A stretch of DNA of 64,000 nt, taken from NCBI RefSeq assembly GCF_040500525.1, contig NZ_CP159404.1:401001-465000 (forward strand), read 5' to 3'. Each line of letters opens with the position of its first letter. Within the stretch, counting starts at the first letter, position 1. The notes under the pieces were generated by a model, which did not search any database, had not been told where the DNA came from, and saw only the letters and a list, made by a program, of their open reading frames with translations. This document shows, piece after piece, positions 1-10,675 of this stretch. This DNA comes from Azospirillum formosense. GTDB lineage: Bacteria > Pseudomonadota > Alphaproteobacteria > Azospirillales > Azospirillaceae. The position numbers and the translations under genes are program-made.

Positions 1-107
1 TCCAAAAAAGGGATTAGGTATTAGATATTACCTACTAGAAGAAGATTGTCAACGCGCGATGCAACTCAAAGAAATTTTGACAGAAGGGAAAGCCATATTA
101 CGAAGAC

Positions 108-132
108 GGAACATTATCGGCATACCAACGTG
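108..132 (+). promoter_or_regulatory. Weak EcfG-like stress promoter candidate
   Basis: GGAAC at 108-112 is followed after 16 bases by CGTG at 129-132. The alphaproteobacterial general stress sigma factor EcfG recognises GGAAC with CGTT 16-18 bases downstream, so the -35 part fits fully and the -10 part fits three of four bases. It lies about 150 bases before the DUF3008 gene. The rest of 1-278 holds no gene that I can support; it is AT-rich and starts with a small inverted repeat, TAGGTA at 15-20 and TACCTA at 29-34. Confidence 0.3.
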
Positions 133-278
133 TGGTTATCCTGTTCCGGCAGCGATTGCATAGGTCGTGGCGGGGCGGACGGCGCGGGCACCAAAGGTTG
201 CGGTGTTCGTCGGCAAGACGAATTCGATCCACGTCCTGTTGATGGAAAGCGCTTTCACATCACAGGTGGAGGGATCGG

Positions 279-482
279 ATGAGCAAGGCGGAGTCCAAGA
301 AGCAGCAGATGGCCGCGGGCGCGGCGCTGGCCGCCAAGCGCGGCGAGCAACCGGAATCCAGCCTGCGCGGCGCCTCGAAGGAGATGGCGAAGTCGATGAG
401 CGAAAAGGAACTGCGGGAGATGGCCTCCGCAAAGCGGAAGGAGCTGCCCACCCGCAGTTCGAAGGACGACGCGAAGGAGTGA
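279..482 (+). CDS. Small DUF3008-family protein
   Basis: A 67-residue, highly charged protein rich in Lys, Glu, Ser and Ala, with no membrane segment, signal peptide or cysteine. The pattern AAGAALAAKRGE, then SLRGASKEMAKSMSEKEL, then a KRKELP tail is the pattern of the short DUF3008 family, whose function is not established and whose usual length is about 60-70 residues. The start is the ATG at 279, preceded by GGTGGAGGGATCGG, a good ribosome site. It stands alone, convergent with the DedA gene 39 bases downstream. A weak EcfG-like promoter lies upstream, so a role in the general stress response is possible but is inference. Confidence 0.8.
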   Translation: MSKAESKKQQMAAGAALAAKRGEQPESSLRGASKEMAKSMSEKELREMASAKRKELPTRSSKDDAKE

Positions 483-521
483 AGGACGCTCGACGCGGGG
501 ATGCTGACGGGGTTGCTCCCG

Positions 522-1127
522 TCAGCTCTGCTCCTGCGGGCGGAAGGTGGCGACGCGGTAGGCGTACCAAGCGGCGATGGCGGCGATGACCAGCTTGGCC
601 ACCGGGTCCATCCAGCCCGCCACCTTGTCGTACTGGCCCTCAAGCAGATAGCCGGCACCGGCGAGGACCAGCGACCACAGCGCCGTCCCGATGGTCGAAT
701 AGACCAGGAAACGCACCAGTCCCATCCCGGCGATCCCGGCGGGCACGGAGATCAGAGTCCGCACCGCCGGAATCAACCGCCCGATCAGCACCGACGCCGC
801 GCTGTGGCGGCGGAACCAGCCCGTCGCCTCGTCCACCTGCGCGGGTGCCACCGTCAGCCAGCGGCCATGCCGGGCGGCTAGCCGCTTCAGCCGCTCGCTG
901 CCCAGCCACCGCCCGGCGTAATACCAGAACAGCGCCCCCGCCACCGACCCCGCCGTGCCCGCCAGCACCACCAGCGGCAGGCTGAGATCCCCGCGGGCCG
1001 CGACGAAGCCGGCCAGCGGCATGATGAGTTCCGATGGGATGGGCGGAAAGACGTTCTCCAGCAGCATCAGAAGCGCGATTCCGGCGTAGCCGCCGCCTTC
1101 GACCATGTCTGCGATCCACTCGAACAC
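522..1127 (-). CDS. DedA/SNARE-associated family membrane protein
   Basis: A 201-residue polytopic inner-membrane protein. The N-terminal part carries the DedA hallmark segment LLMLLENVFPPIPSELIMP, followed by hydrophobic helices and an FWYYAGRWLG stretch, then GRLIPAVRTLISVPAGIAGM, which is the conserved G/R-rich motif of the family. DedA proteins are linked to envelope homeostasis and, in some members, undecaprenyl-phosphate or lipid translocation; the substrate here is unknown. I chose the GTG at 1127 because CCGGAGGA sits just before it; an upstream ATG at 1193 would add 22 residues that do not look like the family and has no comparable ribosome site. It is divergent from glpD. Confidence 0.9.
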   Translation of the reverse strand: MFEWIADMVEGGGYAGIALLMLLENVFPPIPSELIMPLAGFVAARGDLSLPLVVLAGTAGSVAGALFWYYAGRWLGSERLKRLAARHGRWLTVAPAQVDEATGWFRRHSAASVLIGRLIPAVRTLISVPAGIAGMGLVRFLVYSTIGTALWSLVLAGAGYLLEGQYDKVAGWMDPVAKLVIAAIAAWYAYRVATFRPQEQS

Positions 1128-1220
1128 GCGATCCTCCGGTTCCGGTTGCCTGGATAACCCGTCGGCGCCGCGGGAGTTCACCGCCTCCCCCATCGAGGGA
1201 GGGGGGATGGCGCCGTGGCC

Positions 1221-1290
1221 TTTCGTATCGCTTTCACTTTTTTCGTATTGCGGCCCGCCGAACCCTCAGCTACCGTTCAAAACGAAAACA
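1221..1290 (+). promoter_or_regulatory. Phased TTTCG repeats before glpD (candidate GlpR-type operator)
   Basis: TTTCGTAT at 1221, TTTCACTTT at 1232 and TTTCGTATT at 1241 are spaced 11 and 9 bases apart, so they fall on one face of the helix. A further copy in the opposite direction, GTTTTCGTTTTGAA, is the complement of 1277-1290. Direct TTTCG-type repeats are the style of operators bound by DeoR-family glycerol repressors (GlpR). No glpR gene lies in the window, so the regulator assignment is inference. Confidence 0.4.
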
Positions 1291-1337
1291 AAGGCGCAGA
1301 CCGCAAGGGGCGGGCGCACAGCGGAGAGGAGGGATGG

Positions 1338-2879
1338 ATGGCCGGGGTCTACGACCTTGCCATCGTCGGCGGCGGCATCAACGGCTGTGGCATCGCGCGC
1401 GATGCCGCGGGGCGGGGCTGTTCCGTCTATCTGTGCGAACAGAAGGATCTGGGCTCGGGCACGTCCTCGGCCTCGACCAAGCTGATCCACGGCGGCCTGC
1501 GCTACCTGGAATATTACGAGTTCCGGCTGGTCCGCGAGGCGTTGCGCGAGCGCGAGGTGCTGTGGCGCATGGCGCCGCACATCATCTGGCCGCTGCGCTT
1601 CGTCCTGCCCCATCTGCCCGGCCTGCGGCCCTCCTGGTTCCTGCGGCTGGGCCTGTTCCTGTACGACCATCTCGGCGGGCGGGAGAAGCTGCCGGGCACG
1701 CGCGGGCTCGATCTGCGCAACCATCCGGCGGGCAAGCCGCTGAAGCCGGGTTTCGGCCGCGCTTTCGAATATTCGGATTGCTGGGTCGACGACGCGCGTC
1801 TGGTGGTCCTGAACGCGCAGGACGCCGCCCGCATGGGTGCTGCGATCCGCACCCGCACCCGCTTCCTGAGCGCCGTCCGCGAGGACGGGCTGTGGACCGT
1901 GACGGTGGAGGACACGCGCAGCGGCCGGCGCAGCAGCATCCGCGCCCGCGCCCTGGTCAACGCCGCCGGTCCCTGGGTGTCGGAGGTGATGCGGCAGGGG
2001 GCGCGCTCCACGGTGGACGCGCGCATCCGTCTGGTCCAGGGCTCGCACATCGTGGTGCCGAAGCTGTTCGACCACGACCGCTGCTACATCTTCCAGAACG
2101 CCGACAAGCGCATCGTCTTCGCCATCCCGTACGAGCGCGATTTCACCCTGATCGGCACTACCGACAACGACTACCAGGGCGATCCGGCGGACGTCCGCGC
2201 GTCGGAGGCGGAGATCGCCTATCTCTGCGCCGCCGCCGGGGAGTATTTCGCCAAGCCGGTGACGCCCGCCGACGTGGTGTGGACCTATTCCGGCGTCCGC
2301 CCGCTCTACGACGACGGCGCCTCCACGGCGCAGGCGGCGACCCGCGACTATGTGCTGGCGCTCGACGCGCCGGGCGACGGCAAGGCGGCGCTGCTCAACA
2401 TCTTCGGCGGCAAGATCACCACCTACCGCCGCCTGGCCGATGCGGCGATCGCCAAGCTGGCGCCCTTCCTGCCGAAGCTCGCCCCGGGGGCCTCGGACTG
2501 GAGCAGCGCCGGCACCCTGCCGGGCGGCGATTTTCCGGTGGACGGCGTTGCGGCGCTGGTGGCCGAGCTTCGCGGGCGGGCGCCCTTCCTGACCCAGCCG
2601 CACCTGGAGCGGCTGGTGCGCACCTACGGCACCCGCGCCCGCCGGATTCTCGACAACGCCGCGCGTCCGGAGGATCTGGGCCGCGACTTCGGCGCGACCC
2701 TGACCGAGGCGGAGGTCCGCTATCTGATGACGGAGGAATGGGCGGAGACCGCCGAGGACGTGCTGTGGCGCCGGACCAAGCTGGGGCTGCGGCTGGACGC
2801 CGCCCAGGCGCAGGTCCTCGACGCCTTCATGACCGAGGAGCGCAGCCGGAGGGAGAGGGCATCCGACGCCGCGGAATAG
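1338..2879 (+). CDS. glpD: Aerobic glycerol-3-phosphate dehydrogenase GlpD
   Basis: A 513-residue flavoprotein that oxidises sn-glycerol 3-phosphate to dihydroxyacetone phosphate and passes electrons to quinone at the inner face of the membrane. The FAD-binding dinucleotide motif VGGGINGCGIARDA is at about residues 9-22, followed by SSASTKLIHGGLRYLE, the usual GlpD motif near residue 50, and the C-terminal half carries FGGKITTYRRLADAA, also typical. Length fits the family (about 500). The start at 1338 follows GGAGAGGAGGG; an ATG at 1334 is in another frame. It is the first gene of the glycerol operon, with 68 bases before glpS. Candidate operator repeats lie just upstream. Confidence 0.96.
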   Translation: MAGVYDLAIVGGGINGCGIARDAAGRGCSVYLCEQKDLGSGTSSASTKLIHGGLRYLEYYEFRLVREALREREVLWRMAPHIIWPLRFVLPHLPGLRPSWFLRLGLFLYDHLGGREKLPGTRGLDLRNHPAGKPLKPGFGRAFEYSDCWVDDARLVVLNAQDAARMGAAIRTRTRFLSAVREDGLWTVTVEDTRSGRRSSIRARALVNAAGPWVSEVMRQGARSTVDARIRLVQGSHIVVPKLFDHDRCYIFQNADKRIVFAIPYERDFTLIGTTDNDYQGDPADVRASEAEIAYLCAAAGEYFAKPVTPADVVWTYSGVRPLYDDGASTAQAATRDYVLALDAPGDGKAALLNIFGGKITTYRRLADAAIAKLAPFLPKLAPGASDWSSAGTLPGGDFPVDGVAALVAELRGRAPFLTQPHLERLVRTYGTRARRILDNAARPEDLGRDFGATLTEAEVRYLMTEEWAETAEDVLWRRTKLGLRLDAAQAQVLDAFMTEERSRRERASDAAE

Positions 2880-2947
2880 CGGGCGTGGAAAAACGGCGAC
2901 AAGAACCATCTCAATAAAGAAAAAATGAATATTGGGGAGGAAGGCCG

Positions 2948-4051
2948 GTGGGCTTGGTTCTGGACAAGGTCAGCAGGCATGTCGGCGGCCACGTTCACCT
3001 CGAGAACGTATCGCTGAGCCTGGAGCGCGGGTCGCTGAACGTTCTGCTGGGGCCGACCCTGTCGGGCAAGACGTCGCTGATGCGGCTGATGGCCGGGCTG
3101 GACGTGCCCAGCGCCGGGCGCGTGCTGGTGGACGGGGTGGATGTGACCGGGCGGCACGTCCGCGAACGCTCCGTCGCCATGGTCTACCAGCAGTTCATCA
3201 ACTACCCGTCCTTGACCGTCTACGAGAACATCGCCTCCCCCCTGCGGGTCGCCCGCCGGCCCAAGGACGAGATCGACCGCAAGGTGCGGGAGGCCGCCCG
3301 CCTGCTGAAGCTGGAGCCCTATCTGCGGCGCACGCCGCAGCAGCTCTCCGGCGGCCAGCAGCAGCGCACCGCCATCGCCCGCGCCCTGGTGAAGGAGGCG
3401 CAGCTCGTCCTGCTCGACGAGCCGCTGGCCAACCTGGACTACAAGCTGCGGGAGGAGCTGCGGGAGGAGCTGCCGAAGATCTTCGCCGCGACCGGCGCGG
3501 TCTTCGTCTACGCGACGACGGAGCCGGCCGAGGCGCTGCTGCTCCGCGGCAACACGGCGACTTTGTGGGAAGGGCGGCTGGCGCAGTTCGGCCGCACGCC
3601 GGACGTCTACCGCCGCCCGGCCAACCTGACCAGCGCGCGGGTCTTCTCCGACCCCCCGCTCAACACCATGCAGGTGCACAAGCGCGGTCCGCAGATCGTG
3701 CTGGCGACGGGGGAGCACGGGCCGGCGCGCGGCGTTCTGGCGGAGCTGCCGGACGACGACTATACCATCGCCTTCCGCGCCGACCACCTGCATCTGACGC
3801 GGCCCCACGCCGACGCCGTGGCCCTGCGCGGCGTGGTGGCGGTCAGCGAGATCACCGGTTCGGAGAGCTTCGTCCACATCGACCTGCCCCGCACCGATGG
3901 CGGGGCGGACCGCTGGGTCGCCGTCACGCGCGGCGTTCTGGAGGTCGAGCCGGGCGAGCGGATCGAGTGCTTCATCGACCCGCGGCGGCTGTTCGTGTTC
4001 GGCCATGACGGGCGGCTGGCCGCGGCGCCGCCGCTGGTCATGGCGGCGTGA
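2948..4051 (+). CDS. glpS: Glycerol ABC transporter ATPase GlpS
   Basis: A 367-residue ABC ATPase of the sugar-importer (MalK-like) type with a C-terminal TOBE-like region. Walker A is GPTLSGKTS (35-43), the signature LSGGQ is intact (133-137) and Walker B ends in LLDEP (Asp157, Glu158). The H-loop, normally THD, reads T-T-E at 190-192, so the switch histidine is replaced by Thr191. The partner GlpT has the reverse pattern (intact H-loop, lost signature), so the two probably form an asymmetric heterodimer with one full ATP site. GTG start at 2948 after GGGGAGGA. In known GlpSTPQV systems this transporter imports glycerol. Confidence 0.93.
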   Translation: MGLVLDKVSRHVGGHVHLENVSLSLERGSLNVLLGPTLSGKTSLMRLMAGLDVPSAGRVLVDGVDVTGRHVRERSVAMVYQQFINYPSLTVYENIASPLRVARRPKDEIDRKVREAARLLKLEPYLRRTPQQLSGGQQQRTAIARALVKEAQLVLLDEPLANLDYKLREELREELPKIFAATGAVFVYATTEPAEALLLRGNTATLWEGRLAQFGRTPDVYRRPANLTSARVFSDPPLNTMQVHKRGPQIVLATGEHGPARGVLAELPDDDYTIAFRADHLHLTRPHADAVALRGVVAVSEITGSESFVHIDLPRTDGGADRWVAVTRGVLEVEPGERIECFIDPRRLFVFGHDGRLAAAPPLVMAA

Positions 4052-4067
4052 CGGGAGGGCGGACGGC

Positions 4068-5155
4068 ATGGCGCGCATCGACCTTCAATCCCTCGGCCAC
4101 AGCTACACCCCCAACCCGAAGAGCGACGACGACTACGCGCTGAAGCCGATGACCCATGTGTGGGAGCAGGGCGGGGCCTACGCGCTGCTCGGGCCGTCCG
4201 GCTGCGGCAAGACCACGCTGCTGAACATCATCTCCGGCCTGCTGACGCCCAGCGAGGGGCGGGTGCTGTTCGACGGCAAGGACGTGACGGCGCTGCCGAC
4301 CGAGGCGCGCAACATCGCCCAGGTCTTCCAGTTCCCCGTCGTCTACGACACCATGACGGTCTATGAGAACCTCGCCTTCCCGCTGCGCAACCGCGGCCTG
4401 CGCGGGGCGCCGCTCGACGCGCGGGTGCGGGAGATCGCCGGGCTGCTCGACCTGACGGCGGACCTGAACCGGCGCGGGCGGAACCTGACCGCCGACGCCA
4501 AGCAGAAGATCTCGCTGGGGCGCGGGCTGGTCCGCCCGGACGTGGCGGCCATCCTGTTCGACGAGCCGCTGACCGTCATCGACCCGCATCTGAAATGGGA
4601 GCTGCGGTCGAAGCTGAAGGCGCTGCACCGCGCGCTCGACCTGACGATGATCTACGTGACCCACGACCAGACGGAGGCGTTGACCTTCGCCGACAAGGTG
4701 GTGGTGATGCATGACGGGCGCGTCGTCCAGGTGGGCCGCCCGCAGGAACTGTTCGAACGGCCCGCCCACGTCTTCGTCGGCCATTTCATCGGATCGCCGG
4801 GCATGAACGTCCTGCCGGCCGAGGTGTCGGGCCGCGCGGCGCGGGTCGGCGGGCACGTCATCGCGCTGCGCCGCGGCTATCCGGCCCTGAACGGTGGGGC
4901 GAAGATCGAAATCGGCGTGCGGCCGGAGTTCGCCACGCTGGCGCCCGCCGGGGCCGGCGGCGTGCCGGTGCGGGTGCGCCGGCTGGACGATCTGGGGCGC
5001 ACGCGCATCGCCCGGGTGGAGCTGTCGGGGCTGCCGATGGCGGCGACGGTGCCGGAGGATCTGACGCTGGCGGGGGACGAGGCGTCGCTGCTGCTCGACC
5101 CCGCCATGGTGCATGTCTACGCGGACGGAACGCTGGTGGAAGGGGAGGCGGCGTG

Positions 5156-5156
<1 letters not shown>
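4068..5156 (+). CDS. glpT: Glycerol ABC transporter ATPase GlpT
   Basis: A 362-residue ABC ATPase, second nucleotide-binding subunit of the glycerol importer (not the E. coli glycerol-3-phosphate antiporter of the same name). Walker A is GPSGCGKTT (42-50), Walker B is LFDEP and the H-loop THD is intact (His199). The ABC signature, normally LSGGQ, reads LTADA (140-144) followed by KQKISLGRGL. The C-terminal third is a TOBE-like regulatory region. ATG at 4068 with GGGAGGGCGG upstream, 16 bases after glpS; its stop overlaps the glpP start. The lost signature next to an otherwise intact site is complementary to GlpS. Confidence 0.93.
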
Positions 5157-6040
<884 letters not shown>

Positions 6041-6055
6041 CAAAGGAAACGGGCC

Positions 6056-6853
6056 ATGCTGCGCGCACGGATCGTCCTCACGCTCTACATCCTGTTCCTG
6101 ATGCTGCCGATCTACTGGCTCGTGAACATGAGCCTGAAGACGAACACCGAGATCGTCAGCGGCCTGACGCTGTGGCCCCACACCCTGACCTTCGAGAACT
6201 ACCGGCGCATCTTCACCGATTCGTCCTGGTATTCGGGTTACCTGAATTCGCTGCAATATGTGGCGCTGAACACGGTGCTGTCGATCGCGCTGGCCCTGCC
6301 GGCGGCCTACGCCTTCTCGCGCTACCGCTTCGTCGGCGACAAGCATCTGTTCTTCTGGCTGCTGTCCAACCGCATGGCCCCGGCGGCGGTCTTCGCGCTG
6401 CCCTTCTTCAACCTCTATTCGGCCATCGGCCTGTTCGACACGCCGCTGGCCGTGGCGCTGGCCCACTGCCTGTTCAACGTGCCGCTGGCGGTGTGGATCC
6501 TGGAGGGCTTCATGTCCGGGGTACCGCGGGAGATCGACGAGACCGCCTATCTCGACGGCTACAGCTTTCCGCGTTTCTTCGTGAAGATCTTCATGCCGCT
6601 GGTTGCCAGCGGGATCGGCGTCACCGCCTTCTTCTGCTTCATGTTCAGTTGGGTCGAGCTGCTGCTGGCGCGCACGCTGACCTCGGTGGACGCCAAGCCC
6701 ATCGCGGCGACGATGACGCGCACCGTCTCGGCCTCCGGCATGGATTGGGGCCTGCTGGCGGCGGCGGGGGTGCTGACCATCCTGCCCGGCGCGCTGGTGA
6801 TCTGGTTCGTGCGCAACTACATCGCCAAGGGCTTCGCCCTGGGCCGCGTCTGA
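6056..6853 (+). CDS. glpQ: Glycerol ABC transporter permease GlpQ
   Basis: A 265-residue permease of the MalG type. It opens with a hydrophobic helix, LTLYILFLMLPIYWLVNMSL, then the conserved TLTFENYRRIF segment and further helices; the EAA loop is DETAYLDGYSFPRFFVKIF at about 162-180. It pairs with GlpP to form the transmembrane channel for glycerol. ATG at 6056 follows AAAGGAAACGGGCC, 15 bases after glpP, and the next gene starts 19 bases downstream. It should not be confused with glycerophosphodiester phosphodiesterase, which has the same symbol in E. coli. Confidence 0.93.
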   Translation: MLRARIVLTLYILFLMLPIYWLVNMSLKTNTEIVSGLTLWPHTLTFENYRRIFTDSSWYSGYLNSLQYVALNTVLSIALALPAAYAFSRYRFVGDKHLFFWLLSNRMAPAAVFALPFFNLYSAIGLFDTPLAVALAHCLFNVPLAVWILEGFMSGVPREIDETAYLDGYSFPRFFVKIFMPLVASGIGVTAFFCFMFSWVELLLARTLTSVDAKPIAATMTRTVSASGMDWGLLAAAGVLTILPGALVIWFVRNYIAKGFALGRV

Positions 6854-6872
6854 CGGGAGGGAGGACGCCGCC

Positions 6873-7166
6873 ATGGACACTGTCACCGAACACCTCGCCT
6901 GGATGGCCTGGACCTGGCAGACCGGGGCCTTCTTCGCCGTCATCGCCGGGCTTCTGACCCTTCTGACCGTCCTGGCGCTCAACCGGCCGGAGGTGGCGCG
7001 CCCCGGCGTTCTTGGGATCACCACGACGCGCGGAGACCGGCTGTTCATCACGCTGCTCGGCAGCGCCTTCATCCACCTCGCCTGGCTGGGTCTGGTGGGG
7101 GATCAGGTGCAGTACGCGACCGCGCTTTCGCTTCTCTACGCCGCGGCGGTCTTCCGCTGGGTGTGA
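6873..7166 (+). CDS. Small DUF2160 membrane protein of the glycerol importer operon
   Basis: A 97-residue protein with two or three membrane helices (about 25-45, 62-80 and the C-terminus) and a conserved RPEVARPGVLGITTTRGDR linker between the first two. Small membrane proteins of this DUF2160 type accompany GlpSTPQV operons in rhizobia and related bacteria, between the permease and binding-protein genes, as here. Its role is not established; a small accessory subunit of the transporter is a reasonable guess. GGGAGGGAGG precedes the ATG. Spacing is 19 bases from glpQ and 57 to glpV. Confidence 0.88.
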   Translation: MDTVTEHLAWMAWTWQTGAFFAVIAGLLTLLTVLALNRPEVARPGVLGITTTRGDRLFITLLGSAFIHLAWLGLVGDQVQYATALSLLYAAAVFRWV

Positions 7167-7223
7167 CGGCCGGCCTGTGCCGGCCGGAACGGGCCTACAA
7201 CAAGGAAACGGGAGGAACAATCG

Positions 7224-8978
<1,755 letters not shown>

Positions 8979-8993
8979 TGCGATGACTTGAAT

Positions 8994-9130
8994 CCCTCTC
9001 CCGTCCCGGGAGAGGGTGGCCCGAAGGGCCGGGTGAGGGTCGTTCGAGGATCAAGGTGCTGATTCTTGCCAGTACCCTCACCCTCCCACGCTGACGCGTG
9101 GGTCCCTCCCTCTCCCGGGACGGGAGAGGG
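8994..9130. repeat. 137-bp composite palindromic intergenic element
   Basis: Both ends are the same hairpin, CCCTCTCCCG-3 nt-CGGGAGAGGG (8994-9016 and 9108-9130). Inside, GGGTGAGGGT (9031-9040) pairs with ACCCTCACCC (9074-9083), and each side carries a further hairpin: GGCCC-GAA-GGGCC (9018-9030) and CCCACGC-TGAC-GCGTGGG (9085-9102). The whole element can fold into a large cruciform or RNA structure. It lies within the glycerol operon between glpV and glpK. It resembles the REP/BIME-like mobile palindromes of GC-rich bacteria; a related element is at 63871-63955. Confidence 0.85.
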
Positions 9131-9157
9131 GAAAGAAGAAAGACCATAGGAAAGACC

Positions 9158-10663
9158 ATGTCCGAAGCCGGCCACGTCCTCGCCATCGATCAGGGCACCA
9201 CCTCCACCCGCGCCATCGTCTTCGACCGGCGGGGCGTTCCCGCTGGGGTCGCCCGGCGCGAGTTCGCGCAGCATTACCCGAACGACGGCTGGGTGGAGCA
9301 TGACCCGGAGGACATCTGGCGCGACACCGTGGCGGTGATCCGGGGCGCCGTGGACGAAGCCGGGCTGAGCGCGGCGGACATTGCGGCCATCGGCATCACC
9401 AACCAGCGCGAAACCACCGTCGTCTGGGACCGCCGCACCGGCGAGCCGGTGCACCGCGCCATCGTCTGGCAGGACCGCCGCACGTCCGACCTCTGCCGCA
9501 GGCTGGTCGAGGAGGGCTGCGGGCCGCTGGTGCGGCGCAAGACCGGTCTGCTGATCGACTCCTACTTCTCCGCCACCAAGATCGCCTGGATTCTCGACCA
9601 TGTTCCCGGCGCGCGGGAGCGGGCGGAGAGGGGCGAGCTGTGCTTCGGCACCATCGACAGCTTCCTGCTGCACCGGCTGACCGGCGGCCGCGTGCACGCC
9701 ACCGACGCGACCAACGCCTCGCGCAGCATGGTCTTCGACATCCACCGCCAGGACTGGGACGACGAACTGCTCGCCCTGTTCCGCATTCCCCGCGCCATGA
9801 TGCCGGAGGTGCTGGACAGCAGCGCCGAGTTCGGCGCGACGGAGCCGGACCTGCTGGGCCGCGCCATCCCGATCACCGGCATCGCCGGCGACCAGCAGGC
9901 GGCGACCTTCGGGCAGGCCTGCTTCCAGCCGGGCATGGTGAAATCGACCTACGGCACCGGCTGCTTCGCCCTGCTGAACACCGGCGACGAGCCGGTGGAG
10001 TCGCGCTCCAACATGCTGACCACCGTCGCCTACCGGCTGGACGGGCGGACGACCTACGCGTTGGAAGGCTCCATCTTCATCGCCGGTGCCGCCATCAAGT
10101 GGCTGCGCGACGGGCTGGGGATCATCACCCACGCCTCGCAGACCGACGACATGGCGACCCGCGTTCCGGACAGTCATGGCGTCTATCTGGTGCCGGCCTT
10201 CGTGGGGCTGGGCGCCCCCCATTGGGACCCGGAGGCCCGCGCCGCCATCTTCGGCCTGACACTGGACGCCGGCCCGGCCCACATCGCCCGCGCCGCGTTG
10301 GAGGCCGTGGCCTACCAGACGCGCGACCTGCGCGACGCCATGGTTTCCGACTGGTCGGCCGCACACATGGCGACCTCCGACGCGCTGCGGGTGGACGGCG
10401 GCATGGCGGCGAACGACTGGCTGTGCCAGTTCCTGGCCGACGTGCTGGACCTGCCGGTGGAACGCCCGGCGGTGATCGAGACGACCGCGCTGGGCGCCGC
10501 CGGTCTGGCCGGGCTGAAGGCCGGAGTCTACCGCGATCAGGCGGCGCTGGCCGGCGCCTGGCGCTGCGACCGTCGGTTCGAGCCGCGGATGGACGCGGCC
10601 AAGCGCGCCCGCCTGTACAACGGCTGGCTGGACGCCGTGCGCCGCGTGCGCCGCGAACGCTGA
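9158..10663 (+). CDS. glpK: Glycerol kinase GlpK
   Basis: A 501-residue FGGY-family kinase that phosphorylates glycerol to glycerol 3-phosphate with ATP, trapping it for GlpD. The N-terminal phosphate loop DQGTTSTRAIVFD starts at about residue 11, the glycerol-binding segment NQRETTVVWDRRTG near 83, and GGMAANDWLCQFLADVL, the C-terminal FGGY motif, near 411. Length fits the family. The ATG at 9158 follows AGGAAAGACC; an upstream in-frame start would read through the palindromic element and is unlikely. Thirteen bases separate it from the following SDR gene. Confidence 0.96.
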   Translation: MSEAGHVLAIDQGTTSTRAIVFDRRGVPAGVARREFAQHYPNDGWVEHDPEDIWRDTVAVIRGAVDEAGLSAADIAAIGITNQRETTVVWDRRTGEPVHRAIVWQDRRTSDLCRRLVEEGCGPLVRRKTGLLIDSYFSATKIAWILDHVPGARERAERGELCFGTIDSFLLHRLTGGRVHATDATNASRSMVFDIHRQDWDDELLALFRIPRAMMPEVLDSSAEFGATEPDLLGRAIPITGIAGDQQAATFGQACFQPGMVKSTYGTGCFALLNTGDEPVESRSNMLTTVAYRLDGRTTYALEGSIFIAGAAIKWLRDGLGIITHASQTDDMATRVPDSHGVYLVPAFVGLGAPHWDPEARAAIFGLTLDAGPAHIARAALEAVAYQTRDLRDAMVSDWSAAHMATSDALRVDGGMAANDWLCQFLADVLDLPVERPAVIETTALGAAGLAGLKAGVYRDQAALAGAWRCDRRFEPRMDAAKRARLYNGWLDAVRRVRRER

Positions 10664-10675
10664 GGGACAGGAACC

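Noticed and set aside
1..282. A 78-codon frame from 46 at the left edge
   Set aside because: No ribosome site, no family pattern, and it overlaps the start of the DUF3008 gene, which has a strong site.
1034..2917. Long frames on both strands through glpD
   Set aside because: Arg/Ala/Gly-rich translations with no motifs; typical of unused frames in GC-rich genes. GlpD motifs are in the frame starting at 1338.
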